Shown: positions 17,071 to 30,669 of the stretch, in pieces
Layout: every line of letters begins with the position of its first letter
Position numbering within the stretch: the stretch's first letter is position 1
Assembly: GCF_016107685.1 (NCBI RefSeq)
Contig: NZ_JABASY010000002.1
Location: 496,001-560,000, forward strand
Direction of reading: 5' to 3'
Origin: Brevibacterium yomogidense
Lineage (GTDB): Bacteria; Actinomycetota; Actinomycetes; Actinomycetales; Brevibacteriaceae
Length of the DNA stretch: 64,000 bases
Program-made: the position numbers and the translations under genes
The notes under the pieces: model-generated
Told to the model about the DNA's origin: nothing
The model's input: the letters and a program-made list of their open reading frames with translations, nothing else
Databases searched by the model: none

Positions 17071-17932
17071 GTTCGGCGTCCTCGGGTCGCCCATCGCGCA
17101 TTCCCTCTCCCCGCTGCTCCACACTGCGGCGGCGTCCGCGATCGGCCTCACGGATTTCCGGTACGCCAGGTGCGAGGTCGTGGAGGACGGCCTCGCCTCG
17201 TTCCTGGACGCGCATCCCGGCCCTGGGGGTCTCTCGCTCACGATGCCGCTCAAGCACCGTCTCATCGCACTGGCACGCGAGCGCGGGTGGCGGATCGATG
17301 CGGATGCGGAGGCGACCGGGGCCGGCAACACACTGCTGCGCGGACCGGACGGCCACGCCGAGGTCCTCAACACGGACGTCGTGGGGATCACGGCCGCTGT
17401 CGACGAAGCGCTCGACCGCGCCCGTCTCGCAGCGGCACCGTGGGGTGGGGACGCGGACGTCCTGGGTGCCGGCGCGACTGCCGCGTCAGCCGTCACCGCG
17501 GCCGCCCGGCTGGGTGTCACGCGCGTACGTCTCTTCGTCCGCAACCGCACGCGGGCGGGGTCCGCGCGTGCCGTTGCGGAGTCCCTGGGCCTCGAAGCGA
17601 TCGTCTGCGACCTGCCCGACTGGGTGCCGGGGGAGCGCGGCCTCACACTGTCGACACTGCCGGCGGGAGCGCTCGACCCGGCGGTCCTGCCGCTGAGGAA
17701 CCGTGTCGACACCCTCGTGCTCGACGCCGCGTATGCGCCGGAATCCGCTCCGTTCCAGCGAAGCCTCACGGAACGGGGTGCGCTCGTGATCGACGGCAGT
17801 CGGATGCTCCTGCACCAGGCGGTCGCCCAGCACGTCCGATTCGCCGAGGTCGCGGGGCTGTCCGCACGCGACGCGGCGGCTGCCGCTCCCACCATCCTCG
17901 CCGCGATGGACACCGCACTCCGGGACCGCTGA
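17063..17932 (+). CDS. aroE: Shikimate dehydrogenase
   Basis: 289 residues. It reduces 3-dehydroshikimate to shikimate with NADPH. Substrate-binding SPIAHSLSPLLHTAA, catalytic Lys in LTMPLKHR, Asp in NTDVVGI. The nucleotide-binding loop is LGAGATAAS rather than the usual GAGGxA, and basic residues after beta2 (RNRTRAG) fit NADPH. It overlaps mltG by eight bases and the next gene by one base (TGATG). AroC, AroK and AroB follow, so most of the shikimate pathway is encoded within 5 kb. Confidence 0.93.
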   Translation: MAEFGVLGSPIAHSLSPLLHTAAASAIGLTDFRYARCEVVEDGLASFLDAHPGPGGLSLTMPLKHRLIALARERGWRIDADAEATGAGNTLLRGPDGHAEVLNTDVVGITAAVDEALDRARLAAAPWGGDADVLGAGATAASAVTAAARLGVTRVRLFVRNRTRAGSARAVAESLGLEAIVCDLPDWVPGERGLTLSTLPAGALDPAVLPLRNRVDTLVLDAAYAPESAPFQRSLTERGALVIDGSRMLLHQAVAQHVRFAEVAGLSARDAAAAAPTILAAMDTALRDR

Positions 17933-18732
17933 TGGTCCTCCTTGTCGTCGCCGCGCTGACGGCGGCTGCGGTGGGCTGTGTGTTCGTGCGCCTGCTGCCG
18001 GTCCTCATCGCGGACGACGCGGGAATGCGCCTGCTCCGGCCCTCGCCACGGCGGTGGAGTCCGGAGCCCGTGCTCGTCTGCTGCGGCATCGTTCTCGCCG
18101 TCGCAGCGCCTGTGGCGTTCGCGGCTCTTCGCTCCGGCGGAGGGCTCACGATGGCAGCGCTGCCGTCCGCCGTGGCGCCCACCGGCATCGGCGGCGTGGT
18201 CGCCGTGGTCTGCACGGGTCTGGGGATCGGCGCTGCCGCAGGATCGAGCCCGGTGCTCGCATGGATCGACGTGCGGATCCATCGTCTCCCCGACCGGATC
18301 GTCCTGCCGCTCCTGGGGCTGACGGCGGCGTGCTGGACGGTCGCCGCGCTGAGCGGCGGCACCGCTCTCATCGGCTCCGGTCATGGTCTCCCCGACCAGG
18401 GCCTCGTCGGTCACGGTCCGGGCCTCGCCCTGGTGATCGGCGCGGTGTGCGGTGGGCTCGTCCTCGTCGTGTCGGTGATCGGCGGGCGGGGCCGGGGACT
18501 GGCGATCGGCCTCGGAGACGTGAAGCTCGCCATCCTCGTCGGCGCGCTCACGGGTCTCGCCGGCACGGGGGCCGTCCTCACCGCCTTCGTCGTCGCCCAG
18601 CTGTCCGCATGCGTCGAGGCGGCGTGGCAGGTGCTCGTCGCGAGGCGTGGGCTCGCGACGCGGCTGGCCTACGGCCCGCACCTGCTCCTCGGCATGTGGA
18701 CCGGGCCGCTCGTGCACGCGGCTCTTCGGTAG
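17932..18732 (+). CDS. A24-family prepilin peptidase-like membrane protease
   Basis: 266 residues with about seven hydrophobic segments. The two catalytic Asp of type IV prepilin peptidases are present: D113 in [10 protein letters not shown] and D196 in GLGDVKL. The N-terminal methyltransferase domain with its four Cys found in PilD is absent, as in short archaeal/actinobacterial forms. No pilin or pilus ATPase is in the window, so its substrate must be encoded elsewhere. The position between aroE and aroC is also seen in Mycobacterium tuberculosis (Rv2551c region, from memory). Its TAG stop is part of the aroC -10 box. Confidence 0.85.
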   Translation: MVLLVVAALTAAAVGCVFVRLLPVLIADDAGMRLLRPSPRRWSPEPVLVCCGIVLAVAAPVAFAALRSGGGLTMAALPSAVAPTGIGGVVAVVCTGLGIGAAAGSSPVLAWIDVRIHRLPDRIVLPLLGLTAACWTVAALSGGTALIGSGHGLPDQGLVGHGPGLALVIGAVCGGLVLVVSVIGGRGRGLAIGLGDVKLAILVGALTGLAGTGAVLTAFVVAQLSACVEAAWQVLVARRGLATRLAYGPHLLLGMWTGPLVHAALR

Positions 18733-18735
18733 ACT
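18730..18735 (+). promoter_or_regulatory. -10 element TAGACT of aroC, leaderless
   Basis: TAGACT ends seven bases before ATG 18743. Its first three bases are the stop codon of the A24 peptidase gene. Confidence 0.6.
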
Positions 18736-18742
18736 CCCAAGA

Positions 18743-19927
18743 ATGTTGCGTTGGCTTACTGCAGGCGAGTCCCACGGCGAGGAACTCGTCGGAATCATCG
18801 AGGGCATACCCGCCCATGTCCCGATCACGCGCGAGGACGTGTCCTCGGCTCTTGCCCGGCGTCGGCTGGGCTACGGCCGCGGCGCCCGCATGAAGTTCGA
18901 AGCGGACGAGATCCGCTTCCTCGGGGGAGTCCGGCACGGTCTCACCATGGGCGGACCCGTCGCGATCGAGATCGGGAACACCGAATGGCCGAAGTGGGAG
19001 CGCGTGATGAGCGCGGACCCGGTCGATCCCGAAGAGCTCGAGGGGATGGCGCGGGCGGCGAAGCTCACACGTCCCCGTCCGGGTCACGCGGATTTCGTCG
19101 GCATGCAGAAGTACGGGTTCGACGAGTCCCGGCCCGTGCTGGAGCGGGCATCGGCCCGCGAGACCGCGACCCGTGTCGCGCTGGGCACGGTCGCACAGGC
19201 GCTGCTGGCCGAACTCGGGATCCGGCTCGTCTCCCACACCGTGGCGATCGGTCCGATCGAGGGGGAGCGGGACGCTGCGATCCCGTCGTTCGCGGACCTC
19301 GAGGCGCTGGATGCCGATCCCATGCGGTGCTTCGACCCGGAGCTCTCCGCGCGGATGGTCGCGGAGGTCGACGACGCCCGCCGCTCCGGCGACACCCTGG
19401 GCGGGGTCGTCGAGGTGATCGCGGAGGGGCTGCCCCCCGGGCTCGGCTCGTACGTGCACGGTGACCGCAAGCTCGACTCTCGTCTCGCCGGGGCACTCAT
19501 GGGGATCCAGGCCATCAAGGGAGTCGAGGTGGGCGACGGCTTCGAGACGACTCGCCGGCGCGGGTCGGCAGCACACGACGAGATGGTCCCCGGTGAGGGT
19601 GGCATCCGCCGCCTGTCCGACCGGTCCGGTGGGATCGAGGGCGGCATGTCGACGGGCGGCCCGCTGCGCGTGCGCGCGGGCATGAAGCCGATCGCCACCG
19701 TGCCGCGGGCTCTGCGGACCGTCGACGTCGCCACGGGTGACGCCGCGACGGCCCATCACCAGCGCTCGGACGTGTGCGCGGTCCCCGCGGCGGGTGTCGT
19801 GGCCGAGGCGATGGTCGCGCTCGTGCTCGCCCAGGCGGTGCTCGAGAAGTTCGGCGGCGATTCCGTCGCAGAGGTCGATCGGAACATCCGCACCTACCGC
19901 GATGCGCTGCCGCTGAGCGCGGAATGA
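18743..19927 (+). CDS. aroC: Chorismate synthase
   Basis: 394 residues. It converts EPSP to chorismate using reduced FMN. Signature stretches: [19 protein letters not shown] at the N-terminus, [41 protein letters not shown], and C-terminal [21 protein letters not shown], then [17 protein letters not shown]. Length matches actinobacterial AroC. ATG 18743 lacks an RBS but sits seven bases after TAGACT, so the mRNA is probably leaderless. aroK follows after ten bases. Confidence 0.97.
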   Translation: MLRWLTAGESHGEELVGIIEGIPAHVPITREDVSSALARRRLGYGRGARMKFEADEIRFLGGVRHGLTMGGPVAIEIGNTEWPKWERVMSADPVDPEELEGMARAAKLTRPRPGHADFVGMQKYGFDESRPVLERASARETATRVALGTVAQALLAELGIRLVSHTVAIGPIEGERDAAIPSFADLEALDADPMRCFDPELSARMVAEVDDARRSGDTLGGVVEVIAEGLPPGLGSYVHGDRKLDSRLAGALMGIQAIKGVEVGDGFETTRRRGSAAHDEMVPGEGGIRRLSDRSGGIEGGMSTGGPLRVRAGMKPIATVPRALRTVDVATGDAATAHHQRSDVCAVPAAGVVAEAMVALVLAQAVLEKFGGDSVAEVDRNIRTYRDALPLSAE

Positions 19928-19937
19928 GGTGCGGTCA

Positions 19938-20615
19938 GTGACACCGGGAGAGGAGCATCCGCTCCCTCGGCCCGTTCCTCCGCTGGACCCCGCGCCCGCC
20001 TCCGGCGCGCGCATCGTGCTCGTCGGTCCGCCGGCGGCGGGGAAGTCGACGATCGGTCGGCTGCTCGCCGTGCGGCTGGGCCTGCCGCTGTTCGACACGG
20101 ACGCCCAGATCGTCGCCGCACACGGACCGATCCCGACGATCTTCGCGGATCGGGGCGAGCCCCGCTTCCGCGAGATCGAGCGGGAGGTCGTCCGGCGGAC
20201 GCTCAGGCGCCTCCTCGACGAACCGGCCGTCGTGTCGCTGGGCGGTGGAGCGATCCTCAACAGCGGGACCCGCGCACAGCTGCGACACCCGGCGCTCAAG
20301 GTCGTGGGCATCGAGATCGACGAGGAGACGGCCCTCCTGCGACTGGGCGGGTCGACGCGCCCCCTGCTCGCCGGGGACGACGACCCGGTCACCCGGTGGA
20401 AGGCACTCGTGGAGGAGAGACGGCCCCTGTACGACGCGGTGGCCACCGCGCAGGTCACCGCGTCCCACGGGCCTCCGTCGACGGTCGTGAATCGGATCGT
20501 CGATGTGCTCACGGGGCTGCAGAGGGCGGAGGAGTACGCCCGCTACCAGGACATGCCTCCACGCGAGGACACGGACGAACGCCCGCACGAGGGCGACAGG
20601 AGAGCTGACGCATGA
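19938..20615 (+). CDS. aroK: Shikimate kinase
   Basis: 225 residues from GTG 19938, favoured by GAGG eight bases before it; GTG 19929 is an in-frame alternative three residues longer. Walker A is GPPAAGKST, followed by DTDAQI (shikimate-binding Asp), RFREIEREVV, the glycine-rich GGGAILN and the lid RPLLAG. It phosphorylates shikimate with ATP. A disordered N-terminus (~25 residues, Pro-rich) and a charged C-terminal tail (~35 residues) make it longer than the typical 170-180 residue enzyme. It overlaps aroB by four bases (ATGA). Confidence 0.93.
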   Translation: MTPGEEHPLPRPVPPLDPAPASGARIVLVGPPAAGKSTIGRLLAVRLGLPLFDTDAQIVAAHGPIPTIFADRGEPRFREIEREVVRRTLRRLLDEPAVVSLGGGAILNSGTRAQLRHPALKVVGIEIDEETALLRLGGSTRPLLAGDDDPVTRWKALVEERRPLYDAVATAQVTASHGPPSTVVNRIVDVLTGLQRAEEYARYQDMPPREDTDERPHEGDRRADA

Positions 20616-21730
20616 CGGAACGCACCACACTCGAGATCACCGGCGACACACCGACGACCGTCGTCTTCGGCACCGGGCTGCTGGGAGAGTTGCCCGCACT
20701 GCTGGGAGGGCGGACACGACGCGTGCTCGTCATCCACCCCCGGGCGCTGCGGAGCACCGGTGAGGTCGTGAGGGAGGAGCTCGCAGAGGCCGGTTACGAA
20801 GCGGTGAGCGCGGAGATCCCCGACGCGGAGGAGGCGAAGCACCTCCAGGTCGCAGGGTTCTGCTGGCAGATCCTCGGTCAGGCGGACTTCACGCGGACGG
20901 ACGCCATCGTGAACGTGGGCGGCGGTTCCGTGACGGACCTGGGCGGTTTCGTCGCTGCCACCTGGCTGCGGGGGATCCGCTACATCAACATCCCCACGAC
21001 CGTGCTCGGCATGATCGACGCGGCTGTCGGCGGCAAGACGGCCATCAACACGGCCGAGGGCAAGAACCTCGTGGGCGCCTTCCACTCGCCGTCTGCCGTG
21101 CTCGTCGACACCGACACGCTCGCGACCCTGCCCGACAACGAACTGTTCACAGGGCTCGCGGAGGCGGTGAAGTGCGGCTTCATCGCAGACCCGGTGATCC
21201 TCGACCTCCTCGAGGAGCATCCGCGCGAGGAGGTCGCCCGCCATGACTCCGCGGTGCTGCGCGAGGTGATCGAGCGCTCCGTCCGCGTGAAGGCGGACAT
21301 CGTGTCCCAGGACTTCCGCGAGGCCGGTGGCCGCGAGGTCCTCAACTTCGGGCACACTCTCGCGCACGCGATCGAACGCAACGAGCGGTACCAGTGGCGT
21401 CACGGAGCCGCGGTGTCGGTGGGCATGGTGTTCGCAGCGGAGCTGTCCACCATGCTCCGCAGCCTCGATCCGGCTGTCGTCGACCGACTCCGTGCGATCC
21501 TGCAGAAGCTGGGGCTGCCGGTCGGCTACCGCGGCGACCGCTGGCCGCAGCTGCTGGAGACGATGCGCAGGGACAAGAAGGCCCGCGGCACGATCCTCCG
21601 CTTCGTGCTGCTGGACGACATGGGCGCCCCCGTCGTCACAGAGGTCCCTGACGACGGGATCCTCTTCGCCGCGTACCAGGAGATCGGGGAGCAGTCGCCC
21701 ACGACCCGGCTGGGCCCCATCTCGCTCTAG
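20612..21730 (+). CDS. aroB: 3-Dehydroquinate synthase
   Basis: 372 residues. It makes 3-dehydroquinate from DAHP using NAD and zinc. NAD-binding GGGSVTDLGGFVAATWLRG and NIPTTVLGMIDAAVGGKTAIN are clear. Zinc ligands are expected in ITEAVKCGFI-like LAEAVKCGFI, LNFGHTLAHAIE and WRHGAAVSVGM. Length fits. Ends with TAG 48 bases before the efp -10 box, so the aroC-aroK-aroB unit stops before efp. Confidence 0.96.
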   Translation: MTERTTLEITGDTPTTVVFGTGLLGELPALLGGRTRRVLVIHPRALRSTGEVVREELAEAGYEAVSAEIPDAEEAKHLQVAGFCWQILGQADFTRTDAIVNVGGGSVTDLGGFVAATWLRGIRYINIPTTVLGMIDAAVGGKTAINTAEGKNLVGAFHSPSAVLVDTDTLATLPDNELFTGLAEAVKCGFIADPVILDLLEEHPREEVARHDSAVLREVIERSVRVKADIVSQDFREAGGREVLNFGHTLAHAIERNERYQWRHGAAVSVGMVFAAELSTMLRSLDPAVVDRLRAILQKLGLPVGYRGDRWPQLLETMRRDKKARGTILRFVLLDDMGAPVVTEVPDDGILFAAYQEIGEQSPTTRLGPISL

Positions 21731-21777
21731 TCGGCGCACACGGACCGCCCCGGGACCGCGCGGGCCGCGGCCCTTGC

Positions 21778-21783
21778 TAGACT
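21778..21783 (+). promoter_or_regulatory. -10 element TAGACT of efp-nusB
   Basis: TAGACT lies 48 bases before GTG 21832, giving a leader of about 40 nt with an AAGGAC ribosome binding site. Confidence 0.55.
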
Positions 21784-21831
21784 CGGTCCGCGCACGCGCG
21801 TCGCAAAGCATCCAACAGAAGGACACGATCT

Positions 21832-22395
21832 GTGGCAACGACCAACGACCTGAAGAACGGCATGGTGCTGAACCTCGAGGGACAGCTCTGGCAGGTTCAG
21901 GAATTCCTCCACGTGAAGCCCGGCAAGGGACCCGCGTTCGTGCGCTCGAAGCTCAAGAACGTGCTGAGCGGGAAGATCATCGACAAGACCTTCAACGCGG
22001 GCACGAAGGTGGAGACGGCGAACGTCGACCGTCGTGAGATGCAGTACCTGTACCACGACGGCGAGGACTTCGTCTTCATGGACTCGACCGACTACGAGCA
22101 GGTCGCACTGTCCGCCGCGCTGGTGGGCGACGCATCGGACTACCTGCTGGAGAACCAGCAGGCGCAGGTCGCCTTCCACGAGGGCACCCCGCTGTACGTC
22201 GAGATGCCGCCCGCGGTGGAACTCACCATCACCCACACGGATCCGGGGCTGCAGGGCGACCGCTCGTCCGGCGGCACGAAGCCCGCGACCGTTGAGACGG
22301 GGCTCGAGATCCAGGTGCCCCTGTTCCTCGACGAGGGTGTGAAGGTCCGCGTCGACACCCGCACCGGCGACTACCTGGGCCGCGTCAAGGAGTGA
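21832..22395 (+). CDS. efp: Elongation factor P
   Basis: 187 residues, three OB-like domains. It rescues ribosomes stalled on polyproline. N-terminal [36 protein letters not shown] carries the loop with Lys in KPGKGPA, the position modified in other bacteria. C-terminal [31 protein letters not shown] is typical. Starts at GTG with AAGGAC upstream. It overlaps nusB by four bases (GTGA); efp-nusB is a conserved bacterial pair. Confidence 0.97.
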   Translation: MATTNDLKNGMVLNLEGQLWQVQEFLHVKPGKGPAFVRSKLKNVLSGKIIDKTFNAGTKVETANVDRREMQYLYHDGEDFVFMDSTDYEQVALSAALVGDASDYLLENQQAQVAFHEGTPLYVEMPPAVELTITHTDPGLQGDRSSGGTKPATVETGLEIQVPLFLDEGVKVRVDTRTGDYLGRVKE

Positions 22396-22790
22396 GCGCA
22401 CGCACCCGCGCTCGTCGCAGAGCGCTCGAACTGCTCTTCGAATCGGAGGCGCGCGGGATCGGCATCGACGAGCTGGTGCCCCTGCGGTCCTCGGACCCCG
22501 ACTATCCGATGAAGGCGTACGCCGTGGAGATCGTCGAGGGTGTGACGGCTCATCGTGAGGAGATCGACGATCTGGTCCGCACGTACGCTCGCGGATGGGC
22601 CCTGGACCGCATGCCCGCCGTGGACCGGGCGATCCTGCGGATCGCCTCGTGGGAGATCCTCCACAACGACGACATCGACGCCCCGGTGGCGATCAGTGAG
22701 GCCCAGTCTCTCGCGCAGGACTTCTCCACCGACGACTCGCCCGGCTACGTGTCGGGCGTCCTCTCCCGGATCGCGGGGCTCGAGGTCTGA
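22392..22790 (+). CDS. nusB: Transcription antitermination factor NusB
   Basis: 132 residues, all-helical NusB fold. Conserved: [19 protein letters not shown] at the N-terminus (boxA RNA-binding side), then the helices [20 protein letters not shown] and [28 protein letters not shown]. Together with NusE/S10 it binds boxA of rRNA leaders. Translationally coupled to efp through GTGA. It is followed by the pyr promoter. Confidence 0.95.
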   Translation: MSARTRARRRALELLFESEARGIGIDELVPLRSSDPDYPMKAYAVEIVEGVTAHREEIDDLVRTYARGWALDRMPAVDRAILRIASWEILHNDDIDAPVAISEAQSLAQDFSTDDSPGYVSGVLSRIAGLEV

Positions 22791-22819
22791 GGGGTCGAAC
22801 GCGCCGGCCCACACGGGAC

Positions 22820-22825
22820 TAGACT
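22820..22825 (+). promoter_or_regulatory. -10 element TAGACT of the pyr operon
   Basis: TAGACT lies 53 bases before the pyrR ATG; transcription would begin near 22832 and give a leader of about 47 nt. Confidence 0.6.
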
Positions 22826-22849
22826 GAGTCCTCACAGGATCCTTTAACG

Positions 22850-22865
22850 CCGTCCGGAGAGACGG
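22850..22865 (+). promoter_or_regulatory. PyrR-binding hairpin masking the pyrR Shine-Dalgarno
   Basis: CCGTC (22850-22854) pairs with GACGG (22861-22865) around loop CGGAGA. The RNA reads GUCCGGAGAGAC, fitting the conserved UCCNGNGAGRY core of PyrR-binding loops. The 3' arm runs directly into the Shine-Dalgarno GGGGAAGG, so PyrR binding could block translation, as reported for Mycobacterium smegmatis. Confidence 0.65.
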
Positions 22866-22878
22866 GGAAGGAACACAC

Positions 22879-23436
22879 ATGAAGCAGCGCACTGTGCTCG
22901 ATGGTGCAGAGATCCATCGCGCACTCACACGCATCGCGCACGAAGTGCTCGAGGCTAACAAGGGCCCCGAAGGGCTGGTGCTCCTGGGCATCCCGACCAG
23001 AGGCGTGCCGCTCGCGGCACGCCTCGCCGAAGCGGTCGCCCGCATCGAACCGGCGACCGACGCCGGTGCACTCGCCGGTGCCCTCGACATCACGATGCAC
23101 CGCGACGACCTGCGGTCCGGTCGCCTGCGGTCAGCGGCACCCACGCACATCCCCGGCGGCACGATCGACGCCCGGACCGTCGTCCTCGTCGACGACGTGC
23201 TCTTCTCCGGCAGATCCGTCCGCGCCGCGCTCGACGCGGTGTCCGCGATCGGCCGTCCGCACGCCGTCCGTCTCGCAGTGCTCGTGGACCGCGGCCACCG
23301 GAGGCTCCCGATCCGCGCGGACCACGTGGGGAAGAACATCCCGAGCGCGCTCGACGAGCGCGTGGGTGTCCGCGTGCAGGAGATCGACGGGGAGGACTCC
23401 GTGACGATCACGGCGGCAGGGGGAGACGGACGATGA
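22879..23436 (+). CDS. pyrR: Bifunctional pyr operon regulator / uracil phosphoribosyltransferase PyrR
   Basis: 185 residues. PRTase fold with the PRPP loop [20 protein letters not shown], and N-terminal [17 protein letters not shown]-terminal [23 protein letters not shown] is diagnostic of PyrR. It binds the operon leader RNA when UMP is high and usually has weak UPRTase activity. ATG 22879 has GGGGAAGGAA upstream, partly inside the regulatory hairpin. First gene of the pyr operon; overlaps pyrB by four bases. Confidence 0.96.
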   Translation: MKQRTVLDGAEIHRALTRIAHEVLEANKGPEGLVLLGIPTRGVPLAARLAEAVARIEPATDAGALAGALDITMHRDDLRSGRLRSAAPTHIPGGTIDARTVVLVDDVLFSGRSVRAALDAVSAIGRPHAVRLAVLVDRGHRRLPIRADHVGKNIPSALDERVGVRVQEIDGEDSVTITAAGGDGR

Positions 23437-24428
23437 AGCACCTGCTGTCGACGTCGGAACTCACACGCGCGGAGGCGATCGACCTCCTCGACACTGCGGA
23501 GCAGATGAGCCTGGTCTCCACACGCGAGGTGAAGAAGCTCCCCGTGCTCCGGGGCCTCACGGTCGTCAACCTCTTCTTCGAGGACTCGACCCGCACGCGG
23601 ATCTCCTTCGAGGCCGCGGCCAAGCGACTGTCCGCTGATGTCATCACCTTCTCCGCGAAGGGATCGTCCGTGTCGAAGGGCGAGAGCCTGCAGGACACGG
23701 CGCAGACGCTGTCCGCCATGGGTGCGGACGGCGTCGTGATCCGGCACAGCGGGTCCGGGGCACCGCACCGGCTCGCGCACTCCGGATGGATCGACGCCCC
23801 CGTCGTGAATGCCGGTGACGGGACGCACGAGCACCCCACCCAGGCCCTGCTCGACGCGTTCACGCTCCGGCGGGTCCACGCCGGACTGCCCGCCTCCGCA
23901 CCCGCTGACGGCGCCGTGGGACGTGGACTGGACGGCGCGGTCGTCGGCATCGTCGGTGACATCCTCCACTCGCGGGTCGCACGCTCCAACGTGCATCTCC
24001 TCACGACGCTGGGTGCGCGGGTCGTCCTCGTCGCCCCTCCGACGCTGTTGCCGATCGGGGTGGAGTCGTGGCCGTGCGACGTCGTCTACGATCTCGACGC
24101 TGCGATCCGGGACCATCCGTTCGACGCACTCATGATGCTGCGCGTCCAGCAGGAGCGGATGCACGAGGCGTTCTTCCCGACGGCACGCGAATACGCGCGG
24201 CGGTGGGGGCTCAGCGACGCCCGTGCGCGTGCGCTGCCCGGCGACTGCGCGATCATGCACCCGGGCCCCATGAACCGCGGCTTCGAGATCGGGGCGGAGG
24301 CGGCGGACTCACCGCGCGCCGTCGTCCTCGACCAGGTCGCCAACGGTGTGAGCGTGCGCATGGCTGTGCTCTACCGCCTCCTCACCGGACAGTCGACCGC
24401 AGCGAGCGGTCGGGAAGGACAGTCGTGA
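23433..24428 (+). CDS. pyrB: Aspartate carbamoyltransferase catalytic subunit
   Basis: 331 residues. Carbamoyl-phosphate site [18 protein letters not shown], then [15 protein letters not shown]. The aspartate-side [14 protein letters not shown] and the C-terminal [12 protein letters not shown] are all present. It makes carbamoyl-aspartate, the committed pyrimidine step. No pyrI regulatory subunit is present, as expected in actinobacteria. A short insertion ([15 protein letters not shown]) lies in the loop before [10 protein letters not shown]. Coupled to pyrR and pyrC by four-base overlaps. Confidence 0.97.
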   Translation: MKHLLSTSELTRAEAIDLLDTAEQMSLVSTREVKKLPVLRGLTVVNLFFEDSTRTRISFEAAAKRLSADVITFSAKGSSVSKGESLQDTAQTLSAMGADGVVIRHSGSGAPHRLAHSGWIDAPVVNAGDGTHEHPTQALLDAFTLRRVHAGLPASAPADGAVGRGLDGAVVGIVGDILHSRVARSNVHLLTTLGARVVLVAPPTLLPIGVESWPCDVVYDLDAAIRDHPFDALMMLRVQQERMHEAFFPTAREYARRWGLSDARARALPGDCAIMHPGPMNRGFEIGAEAADSPRAVVLDQVANGVSVRMAVLYRLLTGQSTAASGREGQS

Positions 24429-25738
24429 CCACCACCCTCATCCGCGCCGCCACCCTGCCGGACGGCAGTCGTGCCGACCTCGGCATCGCCGGGGGCCTCC
24501 TCGTGGACCCGCAGGACCTCGGGACACCGACGACCGTCGTCGATGCCGACGGCCTGCTCGCGCTGCCGGGCCTCGTCGACATGCACACGCACCTGCGGGA
24601 GCCCGGGCGGGAGGACGCAGAGACGATCCTCACCGGGTCGCGCGCCGCAGCGGCCGGCGGATACACCGCCGTCCACGCGATGGCGAACACCTCGCCGGTG
24701 GCCGACACCGCAGGGGTCGTCGAACAGGTGCACCGGCTGGGTCGTGCCGCCGGGTACACGCAGGTCGAGCCCGTCGGCGCGGTCACGGTGGGGCTCGCGG
24801 GGGAGACACTCGCGGAACTCGGGGCGATGGCCGATTCCGAAGCACGTGTGCGGATGTTCTCCGACGACGGCCACTGCGTCTGGGACCCGCTCGTCATGCG
24901 TCGGGCGCTCGAATACGTCAAGGCGTTCGACGGGATCATCGCGCAGCACGCGCAGGATCCCCGCCTCACGGAGGGCGCCCAGATGAACGAGGGGGTCGTG
25001 AGCGCGGAACTGGGTCTGCCGGGGTGGCCCGCGGTGGCGGAGGAGGCGATCATCGCCCGTGACGTGCTGCTCGCGGAGCACGTCGGCTCCCGTCTGCACG
25101 TCTGCCACGTCTCCACCGCCGGCAGCGTGGAGCTCATCCGCTGGGCGAAGTCCCGCGGCATCCGCGTGACGGCGGAGGTCACGCCGCACCACCTCGTGCT
25201 CACCGACGAGGAGGTGCGCAGCTTCGATCCCGTGTACAAGGTGAATCCGCCGCTGCGCACCCAGGAAGACGTGCACGCACTGCGGGGGGCGCTGGCGGAC
25301 GGCACCATCGACGTCGTCGGCACGGACCACGCACCCCACCCCTCGGAGCACAAATGCGTGGAGTGGACCGCCGCCGCGATGGGCATGGTCGGGATGGAGA
25401 CGGCGCTGGCGGTCGTGTCCCACGCGATGCGCGACCTCGACTTCTCCACTGCGGACCTGGCTCGCGTCATGAGCACGCGGCCCGCGGAGATCGTCGGCCT
25501 CGCCCATCACGGGACCCTTGCGATCGGCACGGGTGCGAACCTCGTCCTCGTCGACCCGGAGGCACCGCACACGGTCGAACCGGACACCCACGAGACGATG
25601 GGCCGCAACAACCCGTTCCGGGGTCGGACGCTCGGTGCGCGGGTGACGGACACGTTCCTGTACGGGACGCGCGTCTTCGCGGACGGAGAGCTGGGCACCC
25701 CGCTGGCGTTCGGGGAAGCGGGGCCATGGAACGACTGA
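24425..25738 (+). CDS. pyrC: Dihydroorotase
   Basis: 437 residues from GTG 24425 (GTGA overlap with pyrB). Type I dihydroorotase of the amidohydrolase fold. Metal ligands in [12 protein letters not shown], Lys/Asp and His ligands in the [10 protein letters not shown] and LHVCHVST regions, and the catalytic Asp in VGTDHAPH. Substrate residues in AMANTSP. It closes carbamoyl-aspartate to dihydroorotate. Overlaps the following membrane gene by 13 bases. Confidence 0.96.
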   Translation: MTTTLIRAATLPDGSRADLGIAGGLLVDPQDLGTPTTVVDADGLLALPGLVDMHTHLREPGREDAETILTGSRAAAAGGYTAVHAMANTSPVADTAGVVEQVHRLGRAAGYTQVEPVGAVTVGLAGETLAELGAMADSEARVRMFSDDGHCVWDPLVMRRALEYVKAFDGIIAQHAQDPRLTEGAQMNEGVVSAELGLPGWPAVAEEAIIARDVLLAEHVGSRLHVCHVSTAGSVELIRWAKSRGIRVTAEVTPHHLVLTDEEVRSFDPVYKVNPPLRTQEDVHALRGALADGTIDVVGTDHAPHPSEHKCVEWTAAAMGMVGMETALAVVSHAMRDLDFSTADLARVMSTRPAEIVGLAHHGTLAIGTGANLVLVDPEAPHTVEPDTHETMGRNNPFRGRTLGARVTDTFLYGTRVFADGELGTPLAFGEAGPWND

Positions 25739-26217
25739 TACCCGCGCTCGTCCTCCTGCTCGTCACGCTCCTCGTCTTCTGGCTCATGCTGCGCGGGTGG
25801 AGGAGCAGGGCCGGGTCCCAGTCCGGCCTGCCGACACCCGCCCGCCCCGTCGTGGGCAGCCCCGTGCTCCACGGCCCCATCGAGGGCATGTACGTCGCGA
25901 CGACGAGTGCGGGGGACCCCTACGACCGCATCGCGGTCCACGGCCTGGGGCTCCGCACCGCGGCAGACGTCGTGCTCACGGACGCTGGCGTCGTCATCGA
26001 CCGCGCCGGCACCGGCGACTTCCTCATCCCGTGGGGCGACGTCCACGACGTGCGCACCTCCCAGGGCATGATCGGGAAGTTCGTCGAACCGGACGGGCTC
26101 ATCGTCATCCGCTGGACGCTGGGCGACACACCGCTCGAATCCGGCTTCCGCACGCGCGCCGCGGACGCCCGCACACCACTCATCACTTCCATCCGTCGCC
26201 AGATCGAGGAGGACTGA
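25726..26217 (+). CDS. Membrane-anchored PH-like domain protein of the pyrC-carA interval
   Basis: 163 residues: one N-terminal membrane helix ([19 protein letters not shown]), a flexible Pro/Ser linker, then a compact beta-rich domain ([55 protein letters not shown]) and a final helix. A gene of this type sits between pyrC and carA in many actinobacteria, including M. tuberculosis (Rv1382, from memory). The role is unknown; the position suggests a link to pyrimidine or carbamoyl-phosphate metabolism or simply co-regulation. Start ATG 25726 lies inside the pyrC end; stop is one base before carA. Confidence 0.8.
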   Translation: MERLIPALVLLLVTLLVFWLMLRGWRSRAGSQSGLPTPARPVVGSPVLHGPIEGMYVATTSAGDPYDRIAVHGLGLRTAADVVLTDAGVVIDRAGTGDFLIPWGDVHDVRTSQGMIGKFVEPDGLIVIRWTLGDTPLESGFRTRAADARTPLITSIRRQIEED

Positions 26218-26218
26218 C

Positions 26219-27373
26219 ATGTCCCTGCTCTCACCGACCCCCGCGGTCCTCGTGCTCGAGGACGGCCGCGCCTTCCGCGGGCGCGCCTACGGGTCGACCG
26301 GCCGCACCGTGGGCGAAGCCGTCTTCACGACCGGCATGACCGGCTACCAGGAGACGCTCACCGACCCGTCGTTCCACGGTCAGATCGTCGTCCAGACCGC
26401 ACCGCACATCGGCAACACCGGTGTGAACGACGAGGACGACGAGTCAGGCGGCTACTGGGTCAGCGGCTACGTCGTCCGCGACCCCTCGCGCCGCGTGTCG
26501 AACTGGCGGGCGACGGAGGGCCTCGAGGAGAGGCTCATCCGCCACGGCATCGTCGGCATCAGCGGCATCGACACCCGTGCCCTCACCCGTCACCTGCGGG
26601 ACCGGGGAGCGATGCGCGCGGGGATCTTCTCCGGCGACGACGCCGCACTGGGCACGGACGCGCAGATCGAGGCGGTGCGCTCCGCCCGGCCGATGGCGGG
26701 CGCCCGCCTCGTCGACGAGGTGACGACGGGCCAGCCGTACACCGTCGAGGCGGTGGGCGAGAAGCGGTTCACGGTCGTCGCCTACGACCTCGGGATCAAA
26801 TCGGCGACGCCGGAGCAGCTCGCGGCGCGGGGGATCGAGGTGCGGGTCGTGCCGGCCGGGACACCGTTCGCCGAAGTCTCCGCCCTGAAACCGGACGGCG
26901 TCTTCTTCTCGAACGGGCCGGGGGATCCCGCCGCGGCCGACCACGAGGTCGAGGTGATCCGTCGCGTCCTGCGTGCCGGCATCCCGTTCTTCGGGATCTG
27001 CTTCGGAAACCAGCTGCTGGGCCGCGCCCTGGGCTTCGGCACCTACAAGCTGACCTTCGGCCACCGCGGCGCGAACCAGCCGGTCCTCGACGTCGCATCC
27101 GGCGCGGTGGAGATCACGAGCCAGAACCACGGCTTCGCGGTCGAAGCGCCGATCGGCGACCCGGTCACGGCACCGCAGGAGGAGTTCGGGCGTGTCGAAG
27201 TGAGCCACATCGGGCTCAACGACCGCGTTGTCGAAGGACTGCGCTGCCTCGACGTCCCCGCCTTCTCCGTCCAGTTCCACCCCGAATCCGCCGCCGGTCC
27301 CCATGATTCGCGAGGTCTCTTCGACCGCTTCGCGGACATGATGGCCGACCGCCCGGCGTCCACACGCGCCTGA
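26219..27373 (+). CDS. carA: Carbamoyl-phosphate synthase small subunit
   Basis: 384 residues. The N-terminal CPSase_sm domain ([31 protein letters not shown]) is followed by a class I glutamine amidotransferase domain with nucleophile C261 in FFGICFGNQ. The His and Glu of the triad are in [16 protein letters not shown]. It feeds ammonia from glutamine to CarB. Starts one base after the PH-like gene with GAGGAGGA as RBS. Confidence 0.97.
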   Translation: MSLLSPTPAVLVLEDGRAFRGRAYGSTGRTVGEAVFTTGMTGYQETLTDPSFHGQIVVQTAPHIGNTGVNDEDDESGGYWVSGYVVRDPSRRVSNWRATEGLEERLIRHGIVGISGIDTRALTRHLRDRGAMRAGIFSGDDAALGTDAQIEAVRSARPMAGARLVDEVTTGQPYTVEAVGEKRFTVVAYDLGIKSATPEQLAARGIEVRVVPAGTPFAEVSALKPDGVFFSNGPGDPAAADHEVEVIRRVLRAGIPFFGICFGNQLLGRALGFGTYKLTFGHRGANQPVLDVASGAVEITSQNHGFAVEAPIGDPVTAPQEEFGRVEVSHIGLNDRVVEGLRCLDVPAFSVQFHPESAAGPHDSRGLFDRFADMMADRPASTRA

Positions 27374-27396
27374 GACGCACAAGGAGAACCGAACAA

Positions 27397-30665
<3,269 letters not shown>

Positions 30666-30669
<4 letters not shown>

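Noticed and set aside
15616-18828. 1070-residue minus-strand frame across ruvX, mltG, aroE and the A24 peptidase
   Set aside because: Overlaps four well-supported genes; low-complexity Arg/Ser/Ala composition; no family resemblance.
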